From Phycisphaera sp. (GTDB lineage Bacteria; Planctomycetota; Phycisphaerae; Phycisphaerales; UBA1924), in assembly GCA_003712165.1 (NCBI GenBank), contig RHLH01000001.1:248001-312000 (forward strand): DNA of 64,000 nt. Direction: 5' to 3'. This document shows, one piece after another, positions 60,881-64,000 of the stretch (positions are counted from its first letter, which is position 1; each line of letters starts with the position of its first letter). Below the pieces are notes generated by a model that saw nothing but the letters and a program-made list of their open reading frames with translations, did not search any database and had not been told where the DNA came from. Position numbers and translations under genes: made by a program.

Positions 60881-61813
60881 ATGTCTCTTTCCGAGAGAAC
60901 CCCACAACAAACACACTCTAGAACGATACGGATAACCAAGAAGTATTCGAACAGCGCAGATTGTACGTTATATAACGGCGATTGTTTGAATCTATTAAAG
61001 AGCATACCGAGCGGTGCAGCGCGATTGGTCGTTACTTCACCACCATACAATATCGGCAAAGAATATGAAAAAAAACTTGATATCGAACAGTACGTAGATC
61101 AGCAACGCCAAGTAATCGAGGAATCCCTCCGGGTGCTAGCAGAAGACGGCAGCATCTGCTGGCAGGTAGGGAACTATGTAGAGTCAGGCGAGATCATACC
61201 GTTGGATACTATGCTGTATCCAATCTTTCGTGATCTCGGACTCAAGATGCGGAACCGGATCGTGTGGCACTTCGAGCATGGGCTGCATTGTTCGCGTCGC
61301 TTTAGTGGTCGTTATGAAGTGATCGCCTGGTATACAAGAGACACCAAGCATTACTTTGATCTTGATCCTGTACGTGTGCCCCAGAAATATCCGGGGAAGA
61401 AGTGCTACAAAGGGCCCCGGGCGGGTGAATACTCGGGCAACCCGCTTGGCAAGAACCCGAGTGACGTCTGGGTGATCCCAAACGTAAAGCATAACCACGT
61501 CGAGAAAACGGATCATCCGTGCCAGTTCCCTGTAGAACTCGTCGAGCGTCTGGTGCTCAGCATGACTGAGACGGGAGACCTGGTGGTCGACCCCTTTATG
61601 GGCGTGGGTTCTACAGCTGTTGCGGCGATCCGTAATCATCGCAGGGCTGCAGGCGCAGACACAGTGGAGGATTACCTGGCTATTGCGAAGGACCGGGTGG
61701 TATCCGCGTGGGACGGCTCCTTGCGTGTGCGTACCCGAGGCAAGGCCGTATACGAGCCCAAGCCAACAGATAAAGTTGCTCAGCGCCCTGGCGCACTGGG
61801 AACCAGCCGATGA
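60881..61813 (+). CDS. Type II DNA methyltransferase, probably N4-cytosine (beta group)
   Basis: 310 aa from ATG 60881, with AAGGAA 9 nt upstream; ATG 60848 is in frame. Motif IV TSPPYNIG precedes motif I DPFMGVGST, the order of beta-group amino-methyltransferases, and SPPY is typical of N4-cytosine enzymes. It would protect the recognition site of the endonuclease whose broken gene overlaps its stop (ATGA). Base composition is clearly lower in GC than the flanking thiC and HPF-like genes, a sign of transfer. The frame is intact, so it may now act as an orphan methylase. Confidence 0.85.
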   Translation: MSLSERTPQQTHSRTIRITKKYSNSADCTLYNGDCLNLLKSIPSGAARLVVTSPPYNIGKEYEKKLDIEQYVDQQRQVIEESLRVLAEDGSICWQVGNYVESGEIIPLDTMLYPIFRDLGLKMRNRIVWHFEHGLHCSRRFSGRYEVIAWYTRDTKHYFDLDPVRVPQKYPGKKCYKGPRAGEYSGNPLGKNPSDVWVIPNVKHNHVEKTDHPCQFPVELVERLVLSMTETGDLVVDPFMGVGSTAVAAIRNHRRAAGADTVEDYLAIAKDRVVSAWDGSLRVRTRGKAVYEPKPTDKVAQRPGALGTSR

Positions 61814-62431
61814 AGGTCGGGAAGCGCTATTCACACCTCAACGGTTACGAGTGGTTGCAATGCAAGAAACCAGAGCTGTGGGATGAGACCAAAGACGTTA
61901 TTACAAAGATTGATGCAGAAAAATATCGCACGAAAGTAGCTAATAGAGAAAGGCAAGTTAGGCAAGAAACTATACTCGCCTAAGGATATCAATGCGGCAT
62001 TCAAAAAGATTCTAAAGAATAGCGGGTGATCAGAACAACGGACAGATAATTACTACGTCACTGATGAGTACGACCTGATACGAAGAACAATGCACCTAGA
62101 AGCTGGTGCGCAGAAGCAAGAGTATCTCGCCAAAAAAATTAATACGTTCATATAATCAGACAGATTTCATGAAAAAAGAGTGGCAATCGAAGTACAATTC
62201 GGGAAGTATTCTTTGATTGCGTACGACTTGTTTGTTAAGCATCAGGCATTCTGTGTTGGTGATTCGATCGATTCAGGTATAGAAATACTGCCAATGAAAT
62301 CGATGCAATCTGAGATGTCATCGGGACCAGGGTATTATGAGCGGACGCTGTACGATGTGGCGAGGCAGGGCAGGGGTGTGCCTTCGGTTCCTCTAATTAT
62401 AATTGGAATCGAGCCATGGGATCGCTTGTAA
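61810..62431 (+). pseudogene. Degraded BglII/BstYI-family restriction endonuclease
   Basis: Starts at an ATG overlapping the methyltransferase stop. The first frame gives KVGKRYSHLNGYEWLQCKK and stops at TAA 61981. Homology continues in another frame (GKKLYSPKDINAAFKKIL, then TGA 62027 and YYVTDEYDLIRRTMHLEAGAQKQEYL), breaks again near 62153, and ends with AIEVQFGKYSLIAYDLFVKH...SSGPGYYERTLYDVARQGRG, which carries the ExQ catalytic strand and a core pattern I associate with BglII/BstYI-type enzymes. At least one frameshift and two in-frame stops make it inactive. BglII and BstYI cut at GATC-containing sites; the original specificity here is unproven. Confidence 0.8.
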
Positions 62432-62497
62432 TGTATCTGCGACATGTTGTCGAATTGCATAGCAATCACTGAGGCTAATTCTCTAAGGGATTCAGGC

Positions 62498-62809
62498 ATG
62501 CACATCGAGATCAACTACCGCGATGGCAACTCCTCTCAGATGCTCGACCAGCGCATCGATGAGACTCTGCGCCACACAATAGGGCACCTCGCCGATAGGC
62601 TCACGAGGCTCGAAGTCCATCTGGGCGACGAGAACGCGCACAAGGGTGGCACCAACGATAAACGGTGCCTCATCGAAGCCCGGCCCAAGGGTCTTGATCC
62701 GATCGCGATCGAGACACACGGCGAGGACTTCTACGAGACAGTCAAAGAAGCCGCGGGCAAGCTCAAGAGAGCCCTTGACAACAGATTCGACAAACTCGGC
62801 CATTCCTGA
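62498..62809 (+). CDS. HPF/RaiA-like ribosome-associated protein
   Basis: 103 aa from ATG 62498 (AAGGGA about 9 nt upstream). It has the beta-alpha-beta-beta-beta-alpha pattern of the S30AE domain: MHIEINYRDGNSS, a first helix (LDQRIDETLRHTIGHLADRL), RLEVHLGDENAHKGGTNDKRCLIEARP, and a last helix rich in Lys (EDFYETVKEAAGKLKRALDNRFDKL). Short HPF-type proteins bind the ribosome decoding centre and cause hibernation. It stands just past the restriction island. Confidence 0.7.
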   Translation: MHIEINYRDGNSSQMLDQRIDETLRHTIGHLADRLTRLEVHLGDENAHKGGTNDKRCLIEARPKGLDPIAIETHGEDFYETVKEAAGKLKRALDNRFDKLGHS

Positions 62810-62897
62810 TTTGACCGCGTAAACACGTTCTTCACGCCTGAACTGAGTAACACCGCTGAATTTGGTCCATCGCCGATGAGGCGGCCGGGTCTTTCTG

Positions 62898-62903
62898 TAT
62901 ACT
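62898..62903 (+). promoter_or_regulatory. -10 box TATACT
   Basis: Near-consensus -10 about 70 nt before ATG 62974. Unlike most boxes here it leaves a real leader, and the gene has a TTGGAG-type SD. Confidence 0.45.
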
Positions 62904-62973
62904 CCGCTGTTCTGTCACAGCCGGGTCCGGTAGGGCCCACGCCGGGTGGATCGAGCAGGGTTGGAGCAGCAGC

Positions 62974-63345
62974 ATGGGCAAGGTCGGTGGAGTTGTCGTG
63001 GCTCTCGTGATCGCGGGTGTGCTGGTGGGGCTTAGATTTTCAAACAAGGACGAGCTCGCCGCCGACACGCGTGTACAGGTGACCGAGCTGCTCATGAACC
63101 TTCCCGACTACGGCGAGGCCGGTGCTTACTACGAGAGCCTCGCAGACACGCACCACGAGACAGTCTTCGACCATCATCACAAGATGAGCGGCAGGCGGAT
63201 CTCGTCAAGCTTCGACAGCATGGGATACATCCACGAACTCCTTGAAGAGATGGCAAAGGACGCCGAGCGCAGCAACCAGAACGCCAGGGCGGGCTACCTG
63301 CGCACGCTCAAGTCCGAGGTGTACATCGAAGAAGAATCCGGCTGA
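62974..63345 (+). CDS. Small membrane-anchored hypothetical protein
   Basis: 123 aa. An N-terminal membrane anchor or uncleaved signal (GGVVVALVIAGVLVGL) is followed by a helical domain with a His-rich stretch (DTHHETVFDHHHKMSG) that could bind metal, and a charged helix (LLEEMAKDAERSNQNARAGYLRTLKSE). GGAG lies 10 nt before the ATG. No family recognised. Confidence 0.65.
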   Translation: MGKVGGVVVALVIAGVLVGLRFSNKDELAADTRVQVTELLMNLPDYGEAGAYYESLADTHHETVFDHHHKMSGRRISSSFDSMGYIHELLEEMAKDAERSNQNARAGYLRTLKSEVYIEEESG

Positions 63346-63375
63346 TCGGTCCGGCTGTTGCTCATTCGGGTGATA

Positions 63376-63381
63376 TACCAT
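63376..63381 (+). promoter_or_regulatory. -10-like hexamer TACCAT
   Basis: TACCAT ends 5 nt before ATG 63387 (an overlapping TATACC ends 7 nt before). No SD is present. Confidence 0.45.
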
Positions 63382-63386
63382 CGGCA

Positions 63387-63842
63387 ATGAGAAAGACCCT
63401 CGCTTTAGCGCTGCTCGCCGGTTCGCTCGCTGGCTGTACTGGCCTCGAGCCCGCCGCGATTGGTGCAGGCATCAGCGTGGCTCAGACAGGCGCGGTCTAC
63501 GTCTTCGGCGTCGACGCCTACACGTACCAGCCCGCCCTGTTTCAGGACGTCTTTCTCGCCGCGATCTACGCCGGTGATCGGCTTGCACTTGAGCTGTACT
63601 CCGAGCGCATGATCTCTGAGACGCGCCACGAGCTGAGATACAATTTCGGAGACTTCAAGCAGGACCGCCTCGTGGTCACGATCACACGGGCGACCGATGC
63701 CGTGACAAAGGTCGAACTCAACGTCAGGGACCAAGCCGACAGCGGCATGTCCACTCTCTATATGCGCATGATGGCGGCGCACCTCGTCGAGAACAACGCC
63801 TACGACTCGATGCTCGATGAAGAGATGATCCCGATCCCCTGA
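63387..63842 (+). CDS. DUF3568-like lipoprotein
   Basis: 151 aa. Signal peptide MRKTLALALLAGSLAGC with a perfect lipobox (LAGC, Cys17). AAIGAGISVAQTGAVYVFGVDAYTY and a following helix/strand region match the small DUF3568 lipoproteins. Role in the envelope unknown. Confidence 0.65.
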   Translation: MRKTLALALLAGSLAGCTGLEPAAIGAGISVAQTGAVYVFGVDAYTYQPALFQDVFLAAIYAGDRLALELYSERMISETRHELRYNFGDFKQDRLVVTITRATDAVTKVELNVRDQADSGMSTLYMRMMAAHLVENNAYDSMLDEEMIPIP

Positions 63843-63871
63843 TGAAACGCGCCCGGCGCACTATCCAAGAA

Positions 63872-64000
63872 TGATCCCTATGCAACCACCGATCACGGCA
63901 TTCGGGCTCACCGACCCAGCAGGCTCGCTCACGCACCTGATCGGTGCGTTGGTCTTTCTGATCCTCGGGATCGGGCTCGTGCGCCGATCTCTCTGGAGTA
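63872..64000 (+). CDS. Start of a probable PAQR/hemolysin III family membrane protein (3' end outside window)
   Basis: ATG 63872 or 63881 opens a frame that runs off the window. The 43 visible residues read ...GLTDPAGSLTHLIGALVFLILGIGLVRRS, where a Ser/Thr-His before the first membrane helix matches the SxxTH motif of hemolysin III/PAQR proteins. Too little is present to be sure. Confidence 0.5.

Noticed and set aside
61810..61983. A separate 57-aa small gene after the methyltransferase
   Set aside because: Downstream sequence in other frames continues endonuclease homology, so this is the first fragment of a pseudogene.
1..64000. CRISPR arrays, rRNA and tRNA genes, insertion sequences
   Set aside because: I looked for regularly spaced direct repeats, conserved rRNA/tRNA stretches and transposase motifs and saw none; a covariance-model scan would be decisive for small RNAs.

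Overview
The window is GC-rich bacterial chromosome, most likely from a planctomycete of the class Phycisphaerae. Pointers to that group are a secreted protein ending in a Cys-bracketed dockerin-like repeat pair (56940-57740), many Sec-exported proteins and lipoproteins of families common in Planctomycetota (DUF1579, paired amidohydrolases, DinB-fold proteins), a PPi-type phosphofructokinase and a eukaryotic-type UDP-galactopyranose mutase. No rRNA, tRNA, CRISPR array, integrase or transposase was seen. Genes lie on both strands in short transcription units. About fifteen of these units begin with a TAnnnT hexamer 5-8 nt before the start codon and usually no Shine-Dalgarno (SD) sequence, the layout expected of leaderless mRNAs.

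Region by region. 1-5.1 kb: the end of an unknown acidic protein, an ECF sigma factor with a probable CTG start and a membrane partner, a YpdA-type flavoprotein, a 6-pyruvoyltetrahydropterin-synthase homologue with the PTPS-III motif, and a phosphohexomutase with a lower-GC middle. 5.3-10.5 kb: a compact phage structural cassette (portal, scaffold-like protein, DUF5309/SU10-type major capsid protein, connector-like protein, two putative tail-type proteins, holin-like protein) with no terminase, integrase or replication gene. 10.5-22.9 kb: lipoprotein, membrane protein, two exported amidohydrolases, PPi-PFK, a REP-like nested palindrome, two DUF1579 proteins, a RibBA homologue with a degenerate GTP cyclohydrolase II half, an exported thioredoxin-fold protein and a CCA-adding enzyme. 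23-34.5 kb: two exported NfeD/ClpP-like proteins, an M3 peptidase, a PLP decarboxylase, a LuxR-type regulator, a ~300-nt regulatory intergenic region, the mutase, and small unknowns.

34.5-53.4 kb: RsmD, a UvrD-type helicase-nuclease, an M16 peptidase, an isolated ATP synthase gamma gene, two metallo-beta-lactamase-fold hydrolases, GpsA, a P1B-like ATPase with a CPT motif, an exported hydrolase, MgtE, a BshB1-like deacetylase, a lipoprotein and a Dus enzyme. 53.4-60.8 kb: an AT-richer unknown gene, four DinB/DfsB-fold proteins, an exported esterase, the dockerin-type protein, and thiC behind a TPP riboswitch. 60.8-62.4 kb: an AT-rich island with an intact DNA methyltransferase and a frameshifted BglII/BstYI-type endonuclease, i.e. 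a decaying restriction-modification system. 62.5-64 kb: an HPF-like ribosome factor, two small envelope proteins and the start of a probable PAQR/hemolysin III protein.

Functional links: YpdA and the BshB1-like deacetylase together suggest bacillithiol-type thiol chemistry. The PTPS-III homologue suggests folate synthesis without FolB. The least explained part of the window is the capsid cassette, which looks like a domesticated particle locus rather than a prophage.
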